Notes: generated by a model from the letters alone, not told the origin. A DNA stretch of 21,068 nt from CAZGAH01 sp964523295 (GCA_964523295.1 CAZGAH010000075.1:1-21068), one strand, 5' to 3'; shown: positions 1-7,871, counted from the stretch's first letter. Made by a program: numbers and translations.

Positions 1-131
1 TTCGACAGATAACGCAGGAACAGGAAGGATAGCATGTAATCGCGGAAATCGTCCGCGTTCATCGCCCCGCGCAATTGATCGGCGATGCCCCAGAGGGTGT
101 TGCCCAGTTGTTTTTGGTCTTGATCGGTCAC
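1..131 (-). CDS. hsdM: HsdM, type I restriction-modification DNA methyltransferase subunit (N-terminus only)
   Basis: The 43 visible codons read as the N-terminal helical domain of HsdM: after the start come TDQDQKQLGNTLW, then IADQLRGAMNADDFRDYM and LSFLFLRYLS, which is highly characteristic of the family. HsdM is the N6-adenine methylase subunit that works with HsdS as M2S1 and with HsdR as the restriction complex. The catalytic NPPF region lies beyond the window edge, so activity cannot be judged. I chose the GTG at 131 because the protein aligns from there and an AAAGG sequence lies about 8 bases upstream; there is no in-frame ATG between it and the preceding stop. The gap to the upstream toxin gene is only 15 bases, so it is probably the last visible gene of the operon starting at hsdR. 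Confidence 0.88.
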   Translation of the reverse strand, partial: MTDQDQKQLGNTLWGIADQLRGAMNADDFRDYMLSFLFLRYLS

Positions 132-146
132 GGCGATGGCCTTTGC

Positions 147-530
147 CTACTGCAATTCAGCGGTTCGTTGAATCTGTTTCAGTAACTTGCTATCGAATGT
201 GAAAATTTCCTGCCCTTCGAGCCTTTGATAAGCCCAAAGAAAGTTATCCCCTAAGTCCCATGTGCTGTTGCCGTAACATTCGAGTGCGTTGAGAAAAACG
301 GCGGATTTGTCCATGCTCACCAGTCCTTCATGAAGGAGGTCGCCAAGCAGGCGCTGGATTTCCCTCCGCTCAACGGCATAGACCTTTTGCAATACATAGA
401 CCACCTCACACCCCACCTCCACCGGTAAGGTCACCGCGTGCCGTTCGAGAATCTCCGCCGCCTTGGGCGATAGTTCCGCGTGGTCATCCAAGAGGTAGCG
501 CAAGACGACATTGGCATCAACGAGGCTCAT
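147..530 (-). CDS. VapC-like PIN-domain toxin
   Basis: This 127-residue protein has the PIN ribonuclease fold pattern. Acidic positions fit the catalytic set: D5 in SLVDANVV, the Glu in GCEVVYVL, the Asp in WDLGDNFLW, and the Asp in FTFDSKLL near the C-terminus. VapC toxins typically cut tRNA or rRNA and are neutralised by a partner encoded just upstream. The ATG at 530 lies inside the end of the upstream small gene (14-base overlap), with AGGGGA five bases before it, which is the usual antitoxin-toxin arrangement. It sits between hsdS and hsdM and is probably co-transcribed with them. The family assignment is firm; the target RNA is unknown. Confidence 0.85.
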   Translation of the reverse strand: MSLVDANVVLRYLLDDHAELSPKAAEILERHAVTLPVEVGCEVVYVLQKVYAVERREIQRLLGDLLHEGLVSMDKSAVFLNALECYGNSTWDLGDNFLWAYQRLEGQEIFTFDSKLLKQIQRTAELQ

Positions 531-813
531 GTTTTTCCCCTGCGGCCGCCGGCCACGCCTCTTGTTCTTGGTCCATCAATTCAGGCCTGGCATAGGGTTT
601 CAGGCAGCCGCGCAAGCTCCGCTTGGGGGGCGTTGGTTGGGTTTCCGGTGCGTGGCGGGCGAGGCCGAAATAACGGCGCGGGTCGAATTCATCGGCAGGC
701 AAATCGACAATGCCCTCTTCCTCCGCCAGTTGCCGCAGGACGATTTGCACCAGGCGGAATTTCTCTGCGTGGGAGAGGGAGGCGACCGAGGGTAGCAGTT
801 CGAAAACGGTCAT
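517..813 (-). CDS. Putative antitoxin of the PIN toxin (VapB-like)
   Basis: A 98-residue protein starting MTVFELLPSVASLSHAEK. The LSHAEKFRLVQIVLRQLAEEEG segment (residues about 13-34) is a helix seen in small antitoxin-like proteins that accompany PIN toxins. The C-terminal half is proline- and charge-rich and probably disordered, as expected of a region that wraps a toxin. I see no clear DNA-binding ribbon-helix-helix or AbrB motif. Its ATG overlaps the hsdS stop as ATGA, and its end overlaps the toxin start by 14 bases, so translation of the three is probably coupled. Function is inferred from position and pattern rather than from a named family. Confidence 0.7.
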   Translation of the reverse strand: MTVFELLPSVASLSHAEKFRLVQIVLRQLAEEEGIVDLPADEFDPRRYFGLARHAPETQPTPPKRSLRGCLKPYARPELMDQEQEAWPAAAGEKHEPR

Positions 814-2073
814 GGCGTGGACTCCGTATGGGTATTCGGGAAAAGCTGCTGCATCAAGCCCTTTTTATGGGTCTTGAGCGCGGCGAGCTTTTGAGTCTGG
901 GCGGTGATGGAGTCGTCGAGGGAAGCGAGGCAGTCGGCGATTTTTTGTTGCTCGGCTTTTTCTCGGGGCACTGCTATTTCGAATTTCTTTAGGCTAGATA
1001 TAGAAATAGCAGGTTGTGCGCCTACTTTTATTAGCCCATCAAGATTTCCGATTTGATAGAGGAACCATAATTGCTGCCATACAAACATCGCAGAGAATCT
1101 AATCTCGTCTATAGTGATTTTTAGTGCATTACCTGACAAAATCCCTTGCTTGTGATAGAGAGGCATTATGGCGCTTGTTCCACATCTTGCTCCAATCTTT
1201 GCCATTACAATATCTCCGCCTTTCACACCGCTACGCTTTTCTTTTTCAAATTTGTCTGGCGTTACATAGTCATATTTTTCAGCGTAGAAATAACCTTCAG
1301 TAACAAAGCCACTTGTGATAATTGGAATCCCCTCTTTTTTATAATGTATCGTCTTTAAATTTGATCCAAATGGCCCATCCACTATTCCGTATTTTTCATT
1401 TGTTGGCGTTAGGTTGATTAGTTCTCGGAATTCNNNNNNNNNNAAGCTGCTGCATCAACCCTTTTTTATGGGTCTTGAGCCTGTCGAGCTTTTGCGCCTC
1501 CAGGGTGGTCAGTTCGTCGAGGGAAGCGAGGCAATCGGCGATTTTTTGTTGTTCCTGCCTCTGTGGGATAGATAAAACAAGCTTGTCTATTGACGTAGCG
1601 TACAAGTGAAAAACGGTGGTGCCAGAAACAAGTTGGAGAACCTTTTGTTCAAGGTACCTTATATGTCTGGCAAGAAACTCCCCATCAATTGATTCCCCAT
1701 TTGTTCTAATTACAAGAACGTCCCCGCCAATTATTACGTTGTTTAGCTTGATGCAGCACGCTTTTGCCAAACCGCTAGGCGTGACGTCGGAGGTTGGCAT
1801 GAGTACATCATTTGCAACAGATAAGAAAATGCTTTCATCCAAGTCTGTGTAGCTTTTTACTGTCCGAATGACTTCTGGATGCTCTGTAAAAAGTTCTCCA
1901 TAGTGGATGCACGGACTATTACCATTGGGTTTTATGAGGCTTTTCGGAAGTCCTTTTCCTTTGAAGAAAGTTACAAACTCTCCTAGTTTTTTCACTTCCC
2001 AAGCCTCCGCCTCCCGAAACTCAGGAAAGCGCAGTTTGGGCACATGGCAGCCCGCCTTGTTCTTTTCGCTCAT
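810..2073 (-). CDS. hsdS: HsdS, type I restriction-modification specificity subunit (interrupted by a 10-N gap)
   Basis: Two halves of one HsdS lie either side of the N-run at 1434-1443. The N-terminal half (2073 to 1444) has the conserved VPKLRFPEFR lead-in, a first target recognition domain, and a helical spacer ending HKKGLMQQL. The C-terminal half (1433 to 810) opens directly from the gap with EFRELINLTPTNEKYG, then the second recognition domain (DGPFGSNLKTIHY) and a second copy of the helical spacer, QQKIADCLASLD to KKGLMQQLFP. HsdS sets DNA target specificity; the two domains read the two halves of a bipartite site. The frames either side differ, but 10 Ns is a placeholder, and a gap of a multiple of three would restore one gene. 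Starts and ends overlap the neighbours as ATGA on both sides. Confidence 0.86.
843..1553 (-). repeat. Direct repeat pair inside hsdS encoding the two conserved spacer helices (843-952 and 1444-1553)
   Basis: The 110 bases at 843-952 and 1444-1553 match at about 84% of positions by my manual count, including long identical runs such as TCGTCGAGGGAAGCGAGGCA. They encode the two copies of the HsdS central and distal conserved regions. The second copy abuts the N-run exactly, so the repeat is the probable cause of the assembly break. Such repeats also permit recombination that removes or exchanges a recognition domain. Confidence 0.85.
1434..1443. other. Scaffold gap (10 N) inside hsdS
   Basis: A run of exactly 10 N, a conventional placeholder for a gap of unknown size. 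By comparison with the N-terminal half, which starts with a KLRFPEFR lead-in, the missing stretch should encode roughly a dozen residues between GLMQQL and EFREL, and must be a multiple of three once resolved. Confidence 0.95.
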
Positions 2074-2561
2074 AAGGCCGCCAGCACAAATCGAGCTTGC
2101 TCGCGGCGCAACATTTCGTAGGGCGTCATAAAGCGCAACCCCAGACCGGCACAGACATTGGGAATTTTGACGCGCTTGATGGAGTTGGCGGGTACTTCAT
2201 GGGTGACGACCACATGCTTCTCCGCCAGAGCATGCGCGATCAGATAAAAATCCGCCACTTGTAAGAAGGTGTTGATGGCTGCCGGTTCATAGCCTTGCCC
2301 CATGACCCAGGTGCTGACCTTGCCGAATTCGGCAACGACGAGGGGATGGGTCTGGCGAAATAGTCCTTCGTCTTGTTCTTGCATCCAGAGGGTCAGTTCG
2401 TCCGCACCCGCGGCAATTTCGTCGGCTACCTTGTCAATGCTGAATACCAGGCCCTCTGCGTTTTTCTCTATCAGCCAGTTCCAGAAGGCGGGGCAGAAAT
2501 CCAGCCCGTAGTGCAGATTTTTAGCCTGGATGAATACATTGGCGTCGAGCAGGTAGGTCAT
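2070..2561 (-). CDS. PIN-domain protein, DUF4411-like
   Basis: A 163-residue protein beginning MTYLLDANVFIQAKNLHYG. The LLDANVFI start carries the first PIN aspartate (D6). The FCPAFWNWL segment near residue 22 and the VADFYLIAHALAE and VVVTHE segments near the middle to C-terminal part match the DUF4411 type of PIN-like protein. The family is commonly found paired with an XRE/ImmA-IrrE protein, exactly as here: the two genes overlap as ATGA (2558-2561). A second ATGA overlap joins it to hsdS. Probable role is a nuclease toxin or effector controlled by the upstream regulator-protease; the substrate is unknown. Confidence 0.8.
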   Translation of the reverse strand: MTYLLDANVFIQAKNLHYGLDFCPAFWNWLIEKNAEGLVFSIDKVADEIAAGADELTLWMQEQDEGLFRQTHPLVVAEFGKVSTWVMGQGYEPAAINTFLQVADFYLIAHALAEKHVVVTHEVPANSIKRVKIPNVCAGLGLRFMTPYEMLRREQARFVLAAL

Positions 2562-3715
2562 GCCATCACCTCCAACTCTCGTGCCGCCTTGTAGAAGGTC
2601 GCGCTCTTCTTCACGCCCAACAGACGGAAGGCCTCCTGGAAAAGTGTTTGCCCTTCCAGCGTGCTGACCATGACAGCACGCGCAAAGCGTTTCCCGGTGC
2701 GCGCGCCGAGGGTGCGGTAGAAATCACCGCCCCCGCCCCCGCGCAGGTCAAGTGCCCGAATCCGTGTCAGTTCCTCGCGGTAGTGTTGCCATAGTGCGTT
2801 CTCGCTGATGAACCCAGCATCGAACAGGCGGCGCAGCGCCACCAGTGTGCTCACCTTGAACTGTCGAGCCAGCCTTTGAATTTCCTCCGGCAATGGCAGG
2901 TTTGGCCGGTGCGCATTCCTGATGGCGTCCATCGGCATCAGCATTTCCGCGGCGACGGTGTTGCACCAGCGCTCGATGGCTTGCTCCGAGGGGCGCCCAA
3001 CTTCGGTATCGGAAACGCCGCTTTCCCCCAGCCACAGGTGCGCCATTTCATGGGCCAGGGTAAACATCTGAGCCGCCTTGCTGTCTGCCGCGTTGATGAA
3101 AATGAGGGGCGCCAGATCGTCCGCCAAGGCAAATCCGCGAAATTCTTCCACATTAAGCCTGCGGTGGCTGTTGCTGCCGACTATGCCGCTAGCCATGACC
3201 AACATGCCCGCGTCTTCTGCCCGTGCCAGAAACAAGCGCAGGGCTTCTGTCCAGGTAGGTACTTGCTGGCGCTCCGTCAACGAAAATTGCAAGGTATCGC
3301 GCATGACTTCGGCCACCGTCGCCGTGTCGTCCGAAGTCCTGGCGCTGCCAATGAAGGGCACGGCAGGAAGTGCGTTAATGCGCGAATGTTCTCGATACCA
3401 GTCTTGCCGCTGCTGGCACAGGTAGAGGGTATCAAGCAGGTTGGGACTGGGGCGCGTCACGCGGCGGTCGGATAAGGTACGGAAATCGGGGATGGGCAAC
3501 GCCTCCTGCAATGGGTGAGGCAGGAATAAATAGCCGATAGGAACATGCACAGCGCGGGCGAAATCTTCCAGTTGCCGGAGGGTGGGTTGGGACTCGCCAG
3601 TTTCCCACGCGGCCAGTTTGTGGAAGCGTTGCGCCAAGGCGCATGCGTCCAATCCGGCCCGCTCACGCGCCCAAGTGAGCAGTTCGGGGTTGATGGGTAT
3701 GCGTTTATTGCTCAT
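2558..3715 (-). CDS. XRE-family HTH / ImmA-IrrE metallopeptidase
   Basis: A 385-residue two-domain protein. Residues about 10-65 form a Cro/C1-type helix-turn-helix (LAQRFHKLAAWETGESQPTL). Residues 222-226 are HEMAH, the HExxH zinc motif of ImmA/IrrE peptidases, set in MFTLAHEMAHLWLGESG, with a likely third ligand in the following EQAIERWCNTVAAEMLMP. ImmA-type proteases cleave repressors in phage and integrative-element switches, and this fused form commonly pairs with a PIN protein. I chose the ATG at 3715 over one eight codons upstream, because GGGGG lies just before it and because the family starts with a short basic leader. The start overlaps the hsdR stop by 11 bases, so it is translationally coupled to hsdR. 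Confidence 0.88.
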   Translation of the reverse strand: MSNKRIPINPELLTWARERAGLDACALAQRFHKLAAWETGESQPTLRQLEDFARAVHVPIGYLFLPHPLQEALPIPDFRTLSDRRVTRPSPNLLDTLYLCQQRQDWYREHSRINALPAVPFIGSARTSDDTATVAEVMRDTLQFSLTERQQVPTWTEALRLFLARAEDAGMLVMASGIVGSNSHRRLNVEEFRGFALADDLAPLIFINAADSKAAQMFTLAHEMAHLWLGESGVSDTEVGRPSEQAIERWCNTVAAEMLMPMDAIRNAHRPNLPLPEEIQRLARQFKVSTLVALRRLFDAGFISENALWQHYREELTRIRALDLRGGGGGDFYRTLGARTGKRFARAVMVSTLEGQTLFQEAFRLLGVKKSATFYKAARELEVMA

Positions 3716-3806
3716 ACGCCCCCAGCCCGGAAATCTCACGCCCCTGGGCCAGTTTGTGCAGCAACGGAATCAGGTCCGCCATCAGGGCCAGTTCGGCCTG
3801 GGTGCG

Positions 3807-4030
3807 NNNNNNNNNNNNNNNNNNNNNNNNNNNNNNNNNNNNNNNNNNNNNNNNNNNNNNNNNNNNNNNNNNNNNNNNNNNNNNNNNNNNNNNNNNNNNN
3901 NNNNNNNNNNNNNNNNNNNNNNNNNNNNNNNNNNNNNNNNNNNNNNNNNNNNNNNNNNNNNNNNNNNNNNNNNNNNNNNNNNNNNNNNNNNNNNNNNNNN
4001 NNNNNNNNNNNNNNNNNNNNNNNNNNNNNN
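3807..4030. other. Assembly gap (224 N) in the HsdR C-terminal region
   Basis: A run of 224 N. The flanking minus-strand frames both read as HsdR: SLETGKPHTEQ on the upstream side, and RTQAELALMADLIPLLHK on the downstream side. The gap size is plausible for the roughly 70-residue segment expected there, so it is an estimated rather than a fixed-length gap. Confidence 0.95.
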
Positions 4031-4483
4031 TTGCTCGGTGTGGGGTTTACCGGTTTCCAGGCTGTTGATGTAGGCGGTGATTTCCTCGCGCTCATCCATG
4101 AATTTGGCATCGGACTGGATCAGGCCGATCAGTTCTTCCCGGCTCATCTTCTGCTTGCCCGGCGTCTGGCTGGCATAGCGGGAGATGAGGGTCATGATGT
4201 AGTCGTAATCGATGACCGCGGAGGCGAACAGGACGAACTCGAAATCAAGCTGCTGCACAACCGGATCGGTCTTGTCGTCGCCCTGGTCCTGCTGCGCCTT
4301 CAAGCGCTGGGCGGTGTCGAGATAGACGCCCTTGAAGCCCTGCAACCGCTCGCTGGGCACGATCCCTTCGATGGCTTGCCGGTGGTCATCGGTGAAGCCA
4401 AGACCCCTACCCGCGCTTCCGTGACCTGGTTTGATGGGGCCTTTCAGGTCAACGAGATTTACGAAAAGCAGGTCCCGGCGATG

Positions 4484-4687
4484 NNNNNNNNNNNNNNNNN
4501 NNNNNNNNNNNNNNNNNNNNNNNNNNNNNNNNNNNNNNNNNNNNNNNNNNNNNNNNNNNNNNNNNNNNNNNNNNNNNNNNNNNNNNNNNNNNNNNNNNNN
4601 NNNNNNNNNNNNNNNNNNNNNNNNNNNNNNNNNNNNNNNNNNNNNNNNNNNNNNNNNNNNNNNNNNNNNNNNNNNNNNNNNNNNNNN
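4484..4687. other. Assembly gap (204 N) in the HsdR middle region
   Basis: A run of 204 N. The upstream side reads ALFSGQSGKPAKEI in HsdR frame. The 86 bases on the other side (4398-4483) do not resemble HsdR to me in any frame before HsdR resumes with TDDHRQAIEG, so the gap edge may be mis-joined. Confidence 0.95.
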
Positions 4688-6647
4688 AGATTTCCTTGGC
4701 GGGCTTGCCGGATTGGCCCGAGAACAGGGCGATGGCGGCATCCACGGCGTCCTGCTGCTGGCGAAAGTCGAGGATGTTGCCGTAGGTCTTGGTATCGTTG
4801 AGCACGCGGTTGGTGTGCGAGAACGCCTGAATCAGGCCGTGGTGCTTGAGATTCTTGTCGACGTAGAGGGTGTTGAGATATTTGGAGTCGAAGCCGGTGA
4901 GCAGCATGTCCACCACGATGACGATGTCGATCTTCTGGGCGTGGGACAGGTCCTGGTCGGGGTATTGGTGATCCTTGATGCGCTTTTGCACGTCTTGATA
5001 GTAAAGATCGAACTCGCCAATACTGTGGTTGCTGCCGTACTGGGCATTGTAGTCGGCGATGATGGCTTTGAGCGCCGCCTTCTTGCCCTCCGGGTCCTGC
5101 TGGTTGTCGGCCTTTTCCTGGGGCAGGTCTTCCTGAATCTGCTGCACGTCCTTGTTGCCTTCGGCGGGCGGCGAGAATACGCAGGCGATGTTCAGCGGCT
5201 GGAAGTCGCTGGCTTGTAATAATCGACATGGAAGCGCAGGACGTTGCGCTCTTCGATGGCGTGGGTGATGGTGTAGGCGTGGAGTTGCTGCTGGAAGATG
5301 TCCTGCGTGGTTTTGTAGGACGCCTGCTGGCCTTCGATCTGCTGGTAGCTGGCGTTTTCGGCGAAGATCGGCGTGCCGGTGAAGCCGAATAACTGGGCGT
5401 TGGGGAAGAATTCCTTGATGGCCTTGTGGTTCTCGCCGAATTGCGAGCGGTGGCATTCGTCGAAGATGAACACCATCCGCTGCTGGCGCAGCGGCTCCAG
5501 CCGCTCCTTGTAGTTGCGCTTGTGGCTGCCGTCGAGCGCCAGGCCGAGCTTCTGGATGGTGGTGACGATGACCTTGTCGGCATAGTCGTCGGAGAGCAGC
5601 CGCCTGACCAGCGTTTCGGTGTGGGTGTTTTCCTCGACGCAGCCTTCCTGAAACCGATTGAATTCCTCCCGCGTCTGCCGGTCGAGGTCCTTGCGGTCCA
5701 CCACGAACAGGCATTTGTCGATGTCCGGGTTGTCCTTGAGCAGCGTGGAGGCCTTGAACGAGGTGAGTGTCTTGCCGCTGCCGGTGGTGTGCCAGATGTA
5801 GCCGTTGCCGCAGTTCTGGTGGATGCAGTCCACAATGGCCTTGACGGCATAGATCTGGTACGGGCGCATCATGAGCAGCTTCTGCTCGCTGGCGACCAGC
5901 ACCATGTAGCGGCTGATCATCTGGCCCAGGGTACACTTGGCCAGGAATTTCCCGGCGAAGCTGTCCAGTTGCGTGATCTTGGTGTTGTCCTCGCTGGCGA
6001 ACTGATAGACAGGCAGGAAGCGCTCGTCAGCATTGAAACTGAAATGCCGCGCGTTGTTGTTGGCGAAGTACCAGGTGTCGGTGCGATTGCTGACGATGAA
6101 CAGCTGGATGAAGCACAGCAAGGTCTTGCCATAGCCGTTGCCAGGGGCGTTCTTGTAATCGACGATCTGCTGCATGGCCCGGCGCGGGCTGACGGCCAGC
6201 GATTTCAGTTCGATCTGCACTACAGGCACGCCGTTGATGAGCAGGATCACGTCATAGCGGTGATGACTGTAGTCGGTGTTGATGCGCAGCTGGTTGACCA
6301 CCTCGAAGTCATTCTTGCACCAGTCGCGGATGTTGACGAGGGTGTAATTCAGCGGCGTGCCGTCATCGCGCTCAAAGCTGTTGATGCTGCGCAGCGTTTG
6401 GGCCGCGTTGTAGACGTCGGGCGTGATGATGGTATCGAGCAGGCGCTGGAACTCGCTGTCGGTCAGACGTACGCGGTTGAGCGCCTCGAACTTCGCGCGA
6501 AAGTTGGCCTCGAGAGCGGCGAGGTCGCGGATGTCCGGACGGCATACGTACTTGAGATCGGCCAGCGTGTTTGTCAGCTCCTGCTCGATGTGTCCTTCTG
6601 TTGTCGTCATGAATCCTGCCTCAAGATGTCGGGCGACTTGTCATGGC

Positions 6648-6676
6648 GCCACGCGGGCAAAAAATACCCGCGTGGC
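6648..6676 (-). other. Perfect 10-bp hairpin between tupA and hsdR
   Basis: GCCACGCGGG at 6648-6657 and CCCGCGTGGC at 6667-6676 are perfect inverted repeats around a 9-base A/T loop, with two more pairs beyond one mismatch. On the minus strand it lies after tupA and 38 bases before the hsdR start. No T-run follows it in that direction, so a classic intrinsic terminator is not supported. It could be a weak terminator, an operator for hsdR, or a transcript-end stabiliser. Confidence 0.5.
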
Positions 6677-6731
6677 TCCTGTGGGAGAGCGTTCATGGCC
6701 GCCCGTTGCTCCTTCGGCCAGGGTCGCCGCG

Positions 6732-6747
6732 AAGGCGAAAACGCCTT
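6732..6747 (-). terminator. Small stem-loop overlapping the tupA stop codon
   Basis: On the minus strand AAGGCG-TTTT-CGCCTT forms a 6-bp stem with a four-base loop beginning inside the TAA stop of tupA. There is no following T-run. It may contribute to 3'-end formation of the tupA transcript together with the larger hairpin downstream; on its own it is a weak terminator candidate. Confidence 0.35.
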
Positions 6748-7573
6748 AGGGCTTCTTCGCGTTCGGCGTGAAGAGCTGTTTGCCGTCGGTCTTGAAATCG
6801 GCAATGGCCTTCTGTCCCTTGTCCGAGACGAGCCAGTCGGAGAACTTTTTGGCCACGTCCTTGCGGGCCTTGGGGCAGCGTTCCGGGTTGACCAGGATCA
6901 CGCCGTACTGATTGAGCAGCGGCGTGTCGCCCTCGACCAGGACCTTCAGCTCGGGCGCGCCCTTTTTCTGCGACTCGTAGGTGAAGTAGGTGCCGCGGTC
7001 GGTCAGGGTGTAGCCCTTGCGCTCCTCGGCCATGATGATGGTTTTCATCATGCCCTGCCCCGCCTGCACGTACCAGGTTTCCTTGTCCGGCTGGGCCTGG
7101 CCGGAGGCCTTCCACAGCGAGAGTTCCATCTTGTGCGTGCCCGAGTCGTCGCCCCGGCTGATGAACAGGCCCTTAGCCGCAGCAATGGCCTTCAGGGCCT
7201 CGGCCGTGGTTTTGCCCTTGATCTTCGCCGGATCGTCGGCCGGGCCGATGATGACGAAGTCGTTGAACATCACCTCGCGCCGGTCGATGCCGTGTCCGGC
7301 CGCGATGTATTCCTTTTCCGCCGCAGGCGCGTGCACGAGCAGCACGTCCACGTCGCAGTTCTTGCCCAATTCCAGCGCCTTACCCGTGCCTACGGCCGTC
7401 CACTTGAGTTCGATGCCGGTATCCGCCTTGAGCAGCGGGGCCAGCCAGGTCAGGAGGCCGGTATTGTCGGTGCTCGTGGTCGTGGCCATCATCAGTTCCT
7501 CTGCCAGGGCAGGACAGGGTAAAGACAGGAGCGCAGCAAGCAGCAGGGCCGGGAGCGACAAAGACAGTTTCAT
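6746..7573 (-). CDS. tupA: TupA, tungstate ABC transporter periplasmic binding protein
   Basis: A 275-residue secreted binding protein. Residues 1-24 are a typical signal peptide with a hydrophobic Leu/Ala core and an ALA cleavage site before EELMMA. The ligand-binding signature TTTSTDNTGLL (31-41) is characteristic of TupA tungstate-binding proteins rather than molybdate ModA. Other family segments include FISRGDDSGTHKME and the LTDRGTY motif. It delivers tungstate to a TupBC permease/ATPase for tungsto-enzymes such as formate dehydrogenase. The start at 7573 is chosen because the signal peptide begins there and AAGGAGG lies six bases upstream; a longer in-frame extension has no coding character. 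TupB and TupC are not adjacent: hsdR follows instead. Confidence 0.92.
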   Translation of the reverse strand: MKLSLSLPALLLAALLSLPCPALAEELMMATTTSTDNTGLLTWLAPLLKADTGIELKWTAVGTGKALELGKNCDVDVLLVHAPAAEKEYIAAGHGIDRREVMFNDFVIIGPADDPAKIKGKTTAEALKAIAAAKGLFISRGDDSGTHKMELSLWKASGQAQPDKETWYVQAGQGMMKTIIMAEERKGYTLTDRGTYFTYESQKKGAPELKVLVEGDTPLLNQYGVILVNPERCPKARKDVAKKFSDWLVSDKGQKAIADFKTDGKQLFTPNAKKP

Positions 7574-7871
7574 GGAAGGCCTCCTTGAGGTAGTGTGGGG
7601 TGAAGCGGGCTGTGGAACCTGAGTCGGTCCGCTAAAAAACCATACGCTACGCGGTGACAATAGACAAGGGGGGATGAAAGAAGGTGCCGGAGTCCCTCTC
7701 CATCCGGGAAGCCCCGTATCAGGCGCCAGGGAAAGCTGCGGGCTGCCTCCGCCCACACAAGGGCGGGGGTCGGGGTTGGAAAAGCGCTTGCCCCGTGCCG
7801 GCTGGCGGGATAGTGTCCGGGCGGAGGTCCGCGGAAACCGGACCGACGACAACCCTGGCGAAGGAGGTGGC
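7574..7871. other. Divergent intergenic region between tupA and the nitroreductase gene
   Basis: 298 bases between two divergent starts. It holds the tupA ribosome site and promoter on the left, a CCGCCC-ACACAA-GGGCGG stem-loop at 7749-7766, and the AAGGAGG ribosome site for the nitroreductase gene at 7861-7867. I see no gene and no convincing plus-strand promoter; the GC-rich right half gives long open frames without protein-like composition. Confidence 0.6.
7639..7667 (-). promoter_or_regulatory. Probable sigma-70 type promoter of tupA
   Basis: On the minus strand TTGTCT (7662-7667) and TATGGT (7639-7644) are separated by exactly 17 bases, about 65 bases upstream of the tupA ATG. Both boxes match the consensus at four of six positions. 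In sulfate reducers tup genes can be controlled by a tungstate-responsive regulator, but I cannot identify an operator here. Confidence 0.45.

Larger units (their letters stand above)
3705..6610 (-). pseudogene. hsdR: HsdR, type I restriction endonuclease subunit, frameshifted and gapped
   Basis: Residues 1-466 are a normal HsdR N-terminus: a PD-(D/E)xK nuclease pattern (D120, then E134-L-K136 in VQIELKS), Walker A HTTGSGKT (274-281), DECH (384-387), and FTGTP near 409. At about 5213 the frame breaks: HVDYYK is followed by PATSSR and a stop, while the next frame continues at once with SDFQPLNIACVF. The join lacks a stretch that, from memory of the family, is about 55-65 residues. The helicase C-part follows (VDMLLTGFDSKYL), with QAFSHTNRV at motif VI. 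Gaps cover 4484-4687 and 3807-4030; between them is the DFEFVLFASAVIDYDYIM domain. The end is TQAELALMADLIPLLHK to GAYEQ and TAA at 3705-3707. It is probably inactive, unless the break is an assembly error. It leads the operon; a possible CAGGA ribosome site precedes the ATG at 6610. Confidence 0.85.

Noticed and set aside
810..1382. Treating the two hsdS halves as two separate specificity genes.
   Set aside because: The C-terminal frame stays open from its apparent start right up to the N-run and lacks a ribosome site, and the two halves together give the normal two-domain HsdS.
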